Shown here: piece by piece, positions 7,263 through 14,144 of the stretch
Layout: each line of letters starts with the position of its first letter
Numbering within the stretch: the first letter of the stretch is position 1
Assembly (NCBI GenBank): GCA_964581605.1
Contig: CAZOPF010000110.1
Coordinates: 1 to 18,152, forward strand
Source: CAADGU01 sp964581605
Lineage (GTDB): Bacteria > Chloroflexota > Anaerolineae > Promineifilales > Promineifilaceae
Reading direction: 5' to 3'
DNA: 18,152 nt
Position numbers and translations under genes: made by a program
Notes under the pieces: model-generated
Seen by the model: the letters and a program-made list of their open reading frames with translations, nothing else
Told to the model about the DNA's origin: nothing
Database searches by the model: none

Positions 7263-9596
7263 ATGGCGAATCAGGATCAGATCAGCGGCTCGGTGGAGCG
7301 GGTGACGTATTACAATGCGGAGAATGGCTATTCGGTCATCCGCCTGAAGCCGGATAACCGGGGGATGCTGCCTTTTAAGTATGCCAGCGGCCGGGATGAA
7401 CTGATTACGGTGGTGGGTAATTTGCCGGAGGTGCAGCCGGGGGAGTGGTTGAAGCTGACCGGGCAGTGGGGGAATCATGCTAAACACGGCCGTCAATTCC
7501 AGGCGCAATTTTGTGAACAATCCTTGCCCGCGACCACCGAAGGCATCAAACGGTATCTGGGTTCGGGCATGATTCGGGGTATTGGGCCGGTGATGGCCGA
7601 GCGCATCGTCAACCGTTTTGGCGCGGAAACGCTGGAGGTGATTGACCATGAACCGGAACGGCTGCTGACGGTGTTAGGCATTGGGCAGAAGCGGGTGGGG
7701 CAGATTGCGAAGGCGTGGGATGAGCAGCGGGCGATTAAGGATGTGATGATTTTCCTGCAATCGCATGGGGTGTCTACTACGTTGGCGACCAAAATTTATA
7801 AGAAGTATGGGGATACGTCGCTGGCGGTGGTACAGAATACGCCCTACCAGATGGTGCGGGATATTCATGGCATTGGTTTTAAGACGGCCGACAAAATTGC
7901 CCGGGCGTTGGGGCTGGCGGCGGATGATCCGGCGCGGATTGAGGCGGGCATTGCTTATACGCTGAATCGGATGGCGGAGGAGGGGCATGTGTATATGCCG
8001 CAGGAGGAGCTGGAGCCGGAGGCGGCGCAGATTTTGGGGGTGGAGGCGGGCAAGATTACGGCCGTGATTGATGCGTTGGAGACGAGTGATTTTATTAAGC
8101 GGGAGACGATTACGTATGTCATCGGTAGGGGCGAGGCAGCCGGGAGGCAAGGTGTTGCGGAAAGGCCAATAACTCACCCGGCTGCCTCGCCCGTACAGCA
8201 GTCTCCTAATCTCTCAATCTCCCAATCTCCAATTATCAAAGAGGAGCGTGCCGTTTACCTGACGCCGTTTTATTATTCGGAGATTGGGGTGACGCAGCGG
8301 GTGAAGCGGATGATTGAACACCCGACGAGCCGGTTGGCGGTTATCGGTAAACAGTTGGCAGTAAACAGTGAACAGCTAGCAGTAAACAGTAAGCAAACCA
8401 ATCTCCATTTATCGGCGCAGCAAATGGAGGCGGTGCAGACGGCCGTGCGCCACAAAGTCACCATCCTCACCGGTGGCCCCGGCACGGGCAAGACCACCAC
8501 GTTACGTGCGTTGTTGGATTTGCTGGATGGGCACAAATTGAGCTATGTGCTGGCTTCACCCACCGGGCGGGCGGCCAAGCGGTTGGCGGAGGCGACGGGG
8601 CGGGAGGCGAAGACCGTGCATCGGCTGTTGGAATTTAATCCGGGGGAGGGGTACGGCCGTAGCGAAGAAAACCCGATTAACGCCGACATGATCGTCATTG
8701 ATGAGGCGTCCATGCTGGATCTGGTGTTGGCGAACAACCTGCTCAAGGCGATTGGGCCGGACAGCCATTTGCTGCTGGTGGGGGATATTGACCAGTTGCC
8801 CAGCGTGGGGGCGGGGGATGTGTTGGCCGATTTGATAGAGTCGGGGGTGACGGCCGTGATTCGCCTGCAAACCATCTTCCGCCAGGCGGCCAACTCCCTC
8901 ATCATCCGCAACGCCCACCACATCAACCAGGGGCAGATGCCGGAAACACCCAAAGAGGCGCAGGACTTCTTCCTCTTTGTGGTGGAGGAGGCCGACAAAG
9001 CGGCGGAGATGCTGGTGGAGGTGGTGCAAAAACGGGCACCGCTCAAATTTGGCTTCGATCCGTTGGATGATATGCAGGTGCTGGCGCCCATGTACAACGG
9101 CGCGGTGGGGGTGCATAATCTGAACCTGCTGCTGCAAGAGGCGCTCAATCCACCCTCCGGCCACAAACCGGAGCGCAAGCTGGGCGGCCGCCTCTTCCGT
9201 GTGGGCGACAAGGTGATGCAGACGGTGAACAATTACGACAAAAGCATTTACAATGGGGACATCGGCCGGATTACGGCGATGGACATTATCAACCAGATGC
9301 TGACGGTGAGTATTGATGGTGCGCCGGTGGTGTATGACTTTTTGGAGGCGGACGAACTGGTACACGCCTACGCCATTTCGGTGCATAAAAGCCAGGGGGC
9401 GGAGTACCCGTGTGTGGTGATGCCCATGCACACGCAGCATTATTTGATGTTACAGCGCAATTTGTTGTACACGGCCGTGACCCGCGCCAAAAAAGTAGTC
9501 ATCCTCATCGGCACGCGCAAGGCGATCCACATCGCCGTGCAAAACAACAAAGTCACCCAACGCCACACCGCCCTGGACTGGCGATTACGGCGTTAA
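7263..9596 (+). CDS. recD2: RecD2-type SF1B DNA helicase
   Basis: RecD2 is a 5'-3' DNA helicase acting in DNA repair outside the RecBCD complex. The 777-residue protein has the long N-terminal region of the family (OB-like start SGSVERVTYYNAENGYSVI, then helix-hairpin-helix segments near 95-210, for example GIGPVMAERI and GIGQKRVG). All helicase motifs follow: Walker A TGGPGTGKTT with Lys410, VIDEAS with Asp480-Glu481, GDIDQLPSVGAGD (507-519), FRQA, SVHKSQGAEYP (706-716) and YTAVTRAK (736-743). Two in-frame segments look foreign: residues 288-325, encoded by a GTAGGGGCG palindrome plus an octamer array, and about 358-378, encoded by a heptamer array. They lie between domains, before the ATPase core. 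The ATG at 7263 has only a weak Shine-Dalgarno sequence. Confidence 0.93.
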   Translation: MANQDQISGSVERVTYYNAENGYSVIRLKPDNRGMLPFKYASGRDELITVVGNLPEVQPGEWLKLTGQWGNHAKHGRQFQAQFCEQSLPATTEGIKRYLGSGMIRGIGPVMAERIVNRFGAETLEVIDHEPERLLTVLGIGQKRVGQIAKAWDEQRAIKDVMIFLQSHGVSTTLATKIYKKYGDTSLAVVQNTPYQMVRDIHGIGFKTADKIARALGLAADDPARIEAGIAYTLNRMAEEGHVYMPQEELEPEAAQILGVEAGKITAVIDALETSDFIKRETITYVIGRGEAAGRQGVAERPITHPAASPVQQSPNLSISQSPIIKEERAVYLTPFYYSEIGVTQRVKRMIEHPTSRLAVIGKQLAVNSEQLAVNSKQTNLHLSAQQMEAVQTAVRHKVTILTGGPGTGKTTTLRALLDLLDGHKLSYVLASPTGRAAKRLAEATGREAKTVHRLLEFNPGEGYGRSEENPINADMIVIDEASMLDLVLANNLLKAIGPDSHLLLVGDIDQLPSVGAGDVLADLIESGVTAVIRLQTIFRQAANSLIIRNAHHINQGQMPETPKEAQDFFLFVVEEADKAAEMLVEVVQKRAPLKFGFDPLDDMQVLAPMYNGAVGVHNLNLLLQEALNPPSGHKPERKLGGRLFRVGDKVMQTVNNYDKSIYNGDIGRITAMDIINQMLTVSIDGAPVVYDFLEADELVHAYAISVHKSQGAEYPCVVMPMHTQHYLMLQRNLLYTAVTRAKKVVILIGTRKAIHIAVQNNKVTQRHTALDWRLRR
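8125..8196. repeat. GTAGGGGCGAGG-type inverted repeat inside recD2
   Basis: The arms 8125-8144 and 8177-8196 pair with a single mismatch over 20 positions. The element starts with the same GTAGGGGCG sequence as those at 6990 and, in shorter form, 3696. It is translated in frame into a Gly/Ala/Arg/Pro-rich linker with no resemblance to RecD2 core sequence, which suggests insertion. Confidence 0.75.
8203..8233. repeat. Octamer array inside recD2 (CTCCCAAT type)
   Basis: Units CTCCTAAT, CTCTCAAT, CTCCCAAT and CTCCAAT run in tandem directly after the palindrome at 8125-8196. They encode the Ser/Pro/Gln-rich stretch SPNLSISQSPI. The unit is nearly the same as the CTCCAAT unit in the spacer after fmt. 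Confidence 0.7.
8333..8395. repeat. Nine-unit heptamer array inside recD2 (GTAAACA type)
   Basis: Nine 7-base units run in phase; the last seven (8347-8395) are clearly related, with GTAAACA occurring exactly three times. Three heptamers make 21 bases, so the frame encodes a repeating 7-residue peptide (KQLAVNS, EQLAVNS, KQ). The number of bases keeps the reading frame open. It is of the same class as the spacer arrays elsewhere. Confidence 0.75.
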
Positions 9597-9609
9597 CGTT
9601 GATCTTTGC

Positions 9610-9634
9610 TGTATAATGTGGGCAGATTGTATAA
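9610..9634 (+). promoter_or_regulatory. Promoter -10 box and direct repeat upstream of the toxin-antitoxin pair
   Basis: A perfect TATAAT lies at 9612-9617, but no good -35 box is placed 16-18 bases before it. The heptamer TGTATAA occurs twice, at 9610-9616 and 9628-9634, 18 bases apart on the same strand, about 15-40 bases before the antitoxin ATG. This placement fits an autoregulatory operator bound by the antitoxin, but that is inference. Confidence 0.4.
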
Positions 9635-9649
9635 AGGCAGGCAAGAACT

Positions 9650-9901
9650 ATGCTGACAATTCATATTCGAGAAGGTAATTTAGCTCAAGCAATTAAACGT
9701 CTGGCAGAAGAACAAGAGACAACAGTAGACGAATTGGCTCGCGCTGCTCTGGTTCACTATGTCCAGGTGCAGCCTGCGGCAACGAAGCGTTTTTCCTTCA
9801 TCGGCATTGGTCATAGCGGCAAACATGATCTCTCAACATCCGTTGAAGAAGTTTTAGCTGAAGGCGCTAATCGTCTGGAAGGCTGGAGCTTGCCTGAATG
9901 A
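9650..9901 (+). CDS. VapB-like antitoxin
   Basis: The 83-residue protein begins with a short strand (LTIHIRE) and two helices (NLAQAIKRLAEEQ and TVDELARAALVHYVQ), a ribbon-helix-helix-like DNA-binding layout. The C-terminal part is acidic and polar (SVEEVLAEGANRLEGW), as expected for a toxin-binding tail. Its stop overlaps the start of the following PIN-domain gene by four bases (ATGA), the usual coupling of VapBC pairs. The role is to neutralise the toxin and repress the operon. The Shine-Dalgarno site is weak (AGG about ten bases before the ATG). Base use is more AT-rich than the neighbouring genes and there is no ACGGCCGT octamer, which suggests later acquisition. Confidence 0.75.
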   Translation: MLTIHIREGNLAQAIKRLAEEQETTVDELARAALVHYVQVQPAATKRFSFIGIGHSGKHDLSTSVEEVLAEGANRLEGWSLPE

Positions 9902-10313
9902 GTGCGTTACTGGACACAGGCTTTCTTTTGGCTGTATTGGATGCCGATGACAGGCTGCATTCAGCCTGTTCGGCCGCCTTACAAACAGAAAGTGAACCGA
10001 TTTTGCCAGATGCCGTGATTCCAGAACTGGCTTATATGGTATTGCGAGAGTTAGGGTATGAGGTTCTTATTGCGTTTCTCAGTTCTGTGCTAGATGGGGA
10101 ACTTCCGGTAGAAAGGACAACTCGTGAAGATCTGTCTCGTGCCAGGGAGTTGTTACAGAAGTATGATGATAGTCGGATTGATTTTGTAGATTTATCATCG
10201 CGGCTATGGCCGAACGGCTGGAAATCCAGCGGATTTTGACGGTGGATAGGCGACATTTTTCCCTGTTTCGGCCGCACCCGTGGGGCTACTTCGAGATTGT
10301 TCCTTCAGGTTAG
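9898..10313 (+). pseudogene. VapC-like PIN-domain ribonuclease toxin, frameshifted
   Basis: The first 98 codons encode a PIN domain: MSALLDTGFLLAVLDADDRLH with Asp6, then IPELAYMVLRELG, and SRIDFVD near 93-99 with the third acidic site. Read straight on, the frame ends at 10239 after an unrelated tail. From 10194 the next frame gives the normal PIN ending, IIAAMAERLEIQRILTVDRR and then HFSLFRPHPWGYFEIVPSG, stopping at 10311-10313. It carries the last conserved Asp (TVDRRHF). One base missing near 10190-10194 explains the break. The full product would be about 138 residues, a normal VapC length. Either the toxin is inactivated, the read contains an error, or a -1 shift (TTA to TTT) joins the halves. 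VapC toxins cleave tRNA or rRNA. Confidence 0.8.
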
Positions 10314-10325
10314 GCAGGGGTAGTT

Positions 10326-11144
10326 ATGAGAGAAGAGCGCATTGAACAGCTTTATTTTGTGACCGGTTCGCAAAATAAGTTCAATGATTATCAGTTCTTG
10401 TTGGGCAAACATGCCGACTTGCGCTGGGCGCGGTATGCGCTGGAAGAGCCGGTGTTGGTAGACCAGGCCATTCTCATCCGGCGCAAAGTGGAGATGGCAC
10501 GGCCGTTGCTGCCCCATATGCCCTTTTTAGTGGAACAAACCAACTTGCTGATTCGCGCCTGGAAAGATTTGCCGGGTAATGTCACCGGGCTGTTTATGGA
10601 AGGGGTGGGCGTGGATGGTATTTGCAAAATGATGCAGGCTTTTGAGGATCGCACGGCCAGTGTAGTCACAGACCTGGGGTTTCATGCGCGGGACGGGCAG
10701 GTGTATGTGTTTCGGGGAAAGCTGAACGGGGTGATTGCCCCGGAGCCACGCGGCAACCAGATTTATGGTTGGGATACGATCTTCATTCCCGATGGGCAGG
10801 ATCGCACCTTTGCCGAAATGCCGGTGGAGCAGCGGCACAGTATGTCTACCCGTAAACTGGCGGTGGCGGCTTTGTTCACGGCCGTGCTCCAGGAAGAAAA
10901 CGCCACCCTCTTGTTGCAAAACCGCATCAAGCTGCGCCAGTTGATCGCTCGTTATTTCAGCAAAAATGAGTTGGAAGTGTTGTTGTTTGACCTGGGGATT
11001 GATAAGGATGAAATTCCAGAGGGGGCCAAGTCTGACATGGCGCAGGAGATTATTTTGTATTGTGAACGGCACGGCCGTATGGATGACCTGCTGGAACTGT
11101 GCCGCCAACAGCGCCCCAACGCCGACTGGCCCGAAGCGTTATAA
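10326..11144 (+). CDS. HAM1-like nucleotide pyrophosphatase fused to an effector-associated (EAD7-like) domain
   Basis: Residues 8-190 follow the Ham1/RdgB/ITPase family, which hydrolyses non-canonical purine NTPs. Supporting segments are FVTGSQNKFNDYQFLL (11-26), WKDLPGN (79-85) and YGWDTIFIPDGQDRTFAEM (147-165). Two family positions differ: the acidic VEQTNLL region (69-75) replaces the usual DDSGL, and the SHR motif reads Ser174-Thr175-Arg176. Residues 198-265 (LRQLIARYFSKNELEVLLFD, then a DLGID turn and an Ile-Leu-Tyr-Cys-Glu-Arg helix) match, from memory, the small helical effector-associated domain EAD7 used as an adaptor in bacterial conflict systems. The ATG at 10326 has a good AGGGG site and starts 12 bases after the restored end of vapC, so co-transcription with the toxin-antitoxin pair is likely. 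Activity on NTPs is not assured. Confidence 0.75.
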   Translation: MREERIEQLYFVTGSQNKFNDYQFLLGKHADLRWARYALEEPVLVDQAILIRRKVEMARPLLPHMPFLVEQTNLLIRAWKDLPGNVTGLFMEGVGVDGICKMMQAFEDRTASVVTDLGFHARDGQVYVFRGKLNGVIAPEPRGNQIYGWDTIFIPDGQDRTFAEMPVEQRHSMSTRKLAVAALFTAVLQEENATLLLQNRIKLRQLIARYFSKNELEVLLFDLGIDKDEIPEGAKSDMAQEIILYCERHGRMDDLLELCRQQRPNADWPEAL

Positions 11145-11148
11145 CAAC

Positions 11149-11568
11149 CTACCTGCCTGGTTCCAGGTGAACCGTCTCATTCACCCGCCCCACTAATTTA
11201 CATTCCGTCTGTGTGCTGCCATCAGAGGGGGTAATGGTGATCGCCTGTTTATATTTGCCCAGTGTGGCCTGCACCGTTAAAGCATTGTTGTTCACTTTGT
11301 AAACGGCCTGGGGGTCTTCGTGGGCATTCAGGCGCAGGATGCAGGGGCCGGTGGTGGCTGCCCGGTCTTCGTCCAGTAAGCGCAAATGAATGTTCATGTT
11401 GCCGCTGTAACCCAAGATGCTAATCTGCCCGGCAATGGTCACTTCGTAGTCAGAGAATTGGGTCACTTCGCCGCTGCCCACCGGAATCCAGACCATTTTT
11501 TTGGCCTTCACCGTCTGTTTCTGGCCGATGTGTGTGCCTTTCGCTACAAAGGGGGGGATGGTTGCCAT
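11149..11568 (-). CDS. Hypothetical protein
   Basis: I do not recognise this 139-residue protein. It has no signal peptide or membrane segment and appears beta-strand rich: alternating hydrophobic stretches such as YEVTIAGQISILGY and MNIHLRLLDE, with two Cys (in GPCILRL and TECKLV). A good Shine-Dalgarno site (AAGGA) precedes the ATG at 11568. It converges with the HAM1-fusion gene with only four bases between the stops and no terminator hairpin. It is the last gene of a minus-strand series, 57 bases after the GNAT gene. Coding status is supported by the ribosome site and the absence of a better overlapping frame. Confidence 0.6.
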   Translation of the reverse strand: MATIPPFVAKGTHIGQKQTVKAKKMVWIPVGSGEVTQFSDYEVTIAGQISILGYSGNMNIHLRLLDEDRAATTGPCILRLNAHEDPQAVYKVNNNALTVQATLGKYKQAITITPSDGSTQTECKLVGRVNETVHLEPGR

Positions 11569-11625
11569 AGGTTATCCTTCAAGACATTCGATTTCTTTGA
11601 GAAAGTGGATGTCTGATACAAACAA

Positions 11626-12123
11626 TTATACCGAACAGGTGTAGATGATGAAGGGCAGATTGTTGGCGTCGCTGGTAAAGGAGTGGATGGGCTGAAAGCC
11701 CTGTTTTTGCCACACGCGCCGGGCACGCTCATTAAAATCGGCAATGGTCACGCGCAGGGTTTGGGGATGGAAGGTTTGCACGGCAAAAGCGATGGCGGCC
11801 CGGACAAAATCACCGCCCATGCCCTGGCCGGTCAGGTCAGGGCGCACGGCCATACCAATGTCCAACGCCGCGTCGCTGTAATCGCCGCCGCTCACCTGCC
11901 CATCCAGCCCGTAACTGACTACGGCCGTCAATTCCTCTGTATCCGCGTCCACCACACTATAAAAACGGTAAACGGGGTCTAAAAAATAGTCAGTCGCCTC
12001 GGCCAGCGCTGCAGCATCTACACGGCCGTTGCCCAGATTGTAGATTTCATAAGGCGGTTCGTATTGCCAGGTAAGCAGGTGGGGCAAGTCAGTTGTTGTC
12101 AGGGGGCGAAAGGTGAGCATCAT
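11626..12123 (-). CDS. GNAT family N-acetyltransferase
   Basis: GNAT enzymes move an acetyl group from acetyl-CoA to an amine of a small molecule or protein. The 165-residue protein has the acetyl-CoA signature: LDIGMAVRPDLTGQGMGGDFVRAA with the Arg-x-x-Gly-x-Gly-type loop (TGQGMGG), then LRVTIADFNERARRVWQKQGF, the typical motif B. The N-terminus (FRPLTTTDLPHL) is also typical. The substrate is unknown. The ATG overlaps the stop of the upstream response-regulator gene by four bases (ATGA), so the two are translationally coupled and probably one operon. An alternative ATG lies one codon downstream. Three or four ACGGCCGT-type sites fall in this part of the window. Confidence 0.88.
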   Translation of the reverse strand: MMLTFRPLTTTDLPHLLTWQYEPPYEIYNLGNGRVDAAALAEATDYFLDPVYRFYSVVDADTEELTAVVSYGLDGQVSGGDYSDAALDIGMAVRPDLTGQGMGGDFVRAAIAFAVQTFHPQTLRVTIADFNERARRVWQKQGFQPIHSFTSDANNLPFIIYTCSV

Positions 12124-12488
12124 GTGAGTGGGCGGAGGCGGGCAGCCAGGTCTCGAAGCTGGTTGAAGCTGATCGGTTTGAGCAAAACCAGGTCTGAATC
12201 AGCGCGTAGACTTTCAGCCATAACTGCGTCGGCCGTTGCCAGCATAACCACACAGTTTTGCAGCCGGGCGTCGGCCCGAATCTGGTGCAGCAGTTCGTCC
12301 CCGGACACGTTGGGCAGGTGCAAGTCTAGCAAAATTAGCGAAGGGGTTATTTCATGTAGGCGTTTTTGGGCATCACGGCCGTCCTTCATTATTTCCGCCA
12401 CAAAGCCGGCCATGCGTAATGCTTCAGCATAAATCATCGCCAACTGTTCATCATCTTCAATAATCAAAGCCATTCTCTGATTCAACAT
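12120..12488 (-). CDS. Single-domain response regulator (CheY-like receiver)
   Basis: The 122-residue protein is a stand-alone receiver domain of a two-component system. The acidic pocket is Glu11-Asp12-Asp13, the phospho-acceptor is Asp55 in LILLDLHLPNVSG, the switch Thr is Thr85 in MLATADA, and the conserved Lys is Lys104 in LLKPIS. There is no output domain, so it must act through a partner. No histidine kinase is in the window. Overlap with the GNAT gene (ATGA) suggests they work together, perhaps protein acetylation linked to signalling, but that is a guess. A good Shine-Dalgarno site (AAGGGG) supports the ATG at 12488. Confidence 0.93.
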   Translation of the reverse strand: MLNQRMALIIEDDEQLAMIYAEALRMAGFVAEIMKDGRDAQKRLHEITPSLILLDLHLPNVSGDELLHQIRADARLQNCVVMLATADAVMAESLRADSDLVLLKPISFNQLRDLAARLRPLT

Positions 12489-12768
12489 GTTCCCCTTGTG
12501 GAAGAAGCCAACGTACCGTTCAAACCATGATTGTTATAGCGGAGGTTGCGAGCCGCATGATGGCAAACTGCAAACACACCATTTTCCCCAGAATACCTTA
12601 AACCGGACAAACTGGCACTAAATTGATCAATTGCCGATGGGTTTATGCAACTATTCACCGCAGCGGGCGCGGCAAGCGCAAAGATAAAGGGAACAACTTT
12701 GCATGCTTCGCGTGCTTTGCAGTTAAATTCCAGAGAAGCTATATAGTTACCGGCTTATTGATGGGTGG
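12489..12768. other. 280-base spacer with a palindrome and an imperfect inverted repeat
   Basis: No gene is seen. A perfect 12-base palindrome AATTGATCAATT lies at 12621-12632, a plausible operator about 130 bases before the response-regulator ATG. Between about 12666 and 12720 an imperfect inverted repeat (GCAAGCGCAAAG against CTTTGCATGCTTC) and repeated CTTTGC words recall the spacer arrays, but the phase is poor. It contains the promoter region of the response-regulator operon, though I could not place boxes with confidence. Confidence 0.45.
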
Positions 12769-14028
12769 CTAGGATGAACGGGATTCCAATGGTTCAATTA
12801 ATGCCTCTTTGGGTGTGGGCATAACCTGGGGCAGACGCACGGCCGTAAGCAATGCCACTAGCAAATATACAATGCCCGCTGCCACAAAAGCGGCCGACAA
12901 TCCAAACTGGAGCACAACTAAGGAGCCGACAATGGGGGCAATGGCCCGCGAAGCAGAGACGATGGAATTTTCTAGCCCATAGACGCTACCGGCCTGGTCT
13001 GAACGAGAGTAGTGGGCCAGTAAGGCGCTGATGGAGGGTATGACGCCGCCGGCGGCCGCGCCAGTGAGCGCCTGCAATAGTAGGAGTTGCCAGGCAGCCG
13101 TTACCTGGCTTTGCGGCAAATAAAACAGCCCGGCCAGCAGCGCAGAGCCAATAAGCACCCGACGATGGCCGACCCTATCACCCAGGCGTCCCAGGTAAAC
13201 GGCCGTCACGGTGCCTGCTCCGGCCGTTATGCCAATTGTCAGCCCGGTAATACTGTTTATCCGCGACTGGTCTGACAGCAGAGTTGCAATAAACAGGGGG
13301 GCAAAAGGCAGCAGCAGTGTATGTCCCAGATTGGACAGGAAACGCAAACTATAAGCGAACGATACCCCTGGCATCCGCCACACCGCCCGCCATTCCCGCC
13401 AAAAGTGGATGCGGCGAGGCTCTGTTTTGGTGGGAGGGGTGAATTCTTCGTCCACTCCCCACCAGACCAGCAAGCCGGAGAACAGCAAGAGTAATGAGGT
13501 GATAATAAACGCATAGCGGTAGCCAAAGGCATCGGCAATCAGCCCGCCGATTAACGGGCCAATGGCAACGCCGCTTACCTGCCCCATTTGCAGCAGCCCC
13601 ATGGCAAAACCGGTACGCTCACGGGGGGCGACGGCCGCTACCAGGGCATTGGCGGCGGCCACGGTGCCGGTGATTAACCCTTGAATGGCCCGCAGGAATA
13701 CCAACTGTTCCGCACTTTGGGCAAAACCCATGAGCAACAAAATCACCGCGCCGCCAAACATGGCCCGTTCCACCATCAATTTACGGCCGTACCGGTCAGC
13801 CACTGCCCCCCAAATCGGTGAAGCAATGGCCATGGTCAGGGCCTGCGCCGAAAAGACAGCACCCGCCAGAAATTCCACGCTGAGTGCGGTGCTGCTACCC
13901 AGTTCGGCCACGTACAGCGGTAGGAAAGGGAAAAAGATGGAAAAGCCAACGGCCGTGACCAGTTGGGCAATGAACATGATACTCAAGGTGCGCTGCCAGG
14001 GGCGTAGATTGTGTACGGAATGGATCAT
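12769..14028 (-). CDS. Major facilitator superfamily transporter, drug-efflux type
   Basis: The 419-residue protein has about twelve hydrophobic segments in two halves, as expected for the 12-helix MFS fold. Motif A appears as GAVADRYGRKLM between helices 2 and 3 and more weakly as LGRLGDRVGHRRVL in the second half. GLLQMGQVSGVAIGPLIGGL resembles motif C of antiporters (DHA1, MdtG/TetA-like), so proton-driven export of a small molecule is likely; the substrate is unknown. The start at 14028 has no Shine-Dalgarno site; an octamer repeat array begins four bases upstream. Three ACGGCCGT octamers encode Thr-Ala-Val or Tyr-Gly-Arg in it, the latter in motif A itself, and a fourth is near the C-terminus. 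Confidence 0.9.
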   Translation of the reverse strand: MIHSVHNLRPWQRTLSIMFIAQLVTAVGFSIFFPFLPLYVAELGSSTALSVEFLAGAVFSAQALTMAIASPIWGAVADRYGRKLMVERAMFGGAVILLLMGFAQSAEQLVFLRAIQGLITGTVAAANALVAAVAPRERTGFAMGLLQMGQVSGVAIGPLIGGLIADAFGYRYAFIITSLLLLFSGLLVWWGVDEEFTPPTKTEPRRIHFWREWRAVWRMPGVSFAYSLRFLSNLGHTLLLPFAPLFIATLLSDQSRINSITGLTIGITAGAGTVTAVYLGRLGDRVGHRRVLIGSALLAGLFYLPQSQVTAAWQLLLLQALTGAAAGGVIPSISALLAHYSRSDQAGSVYGLENSIVSASRAIAPIVGSLVVLQFGLSAAFVAAGIVYLLVALLTAVRLPQVMPTPKEALIEPLESRSS

Positions 14029-14032
14029 GATA

Positions 14033-14112
14033 GTGTTTGAGTGTTTGGGTGTTTGGGTGGTTGAGTAACGGGGTGATTGTGCAATGGCCCATTACGTAAT
14101 TATTCAATAGGT
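14033..14112. repeat. Octamer array between patatin and MFS genes (GTGTTTGG type)
   Basis: About ten 8-base units run in phase. The first four are nearly identical (GTGTTTGA, GTGTTTGG twice, GTGGTTGA). Later units drift into an imperfect inverted repeat (TTGAGTAA at 14061-14068 against TTATTCAA at 14100-14107; AATGG/CCATT near the centre). It starts four bases from the MFS start codon and resembles the array at the right end of the window. Confidence 0.7.
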
Positions 14113-14144
14113 ATAGTTGAATTATCCAGGTGTAGAAAAAAAGG

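Noticed and set aside
6845..7357. Open frame of 170 codons across the spacer before recD2
   Set aside because: It crosses the composite palindrome and the heptamer array, overlaps the recD2 start and shows no domain or ribosome site.
8556..9440. Long open frame on the minus strand inside recD2 (294 codons)
   Set aside because: It is antisense to well-conserved helicase motifs, is His/Arg/Pro-rich and has no recognisable domain; the GC-rich codon pattern of recD2 keeps the opposite frame open.
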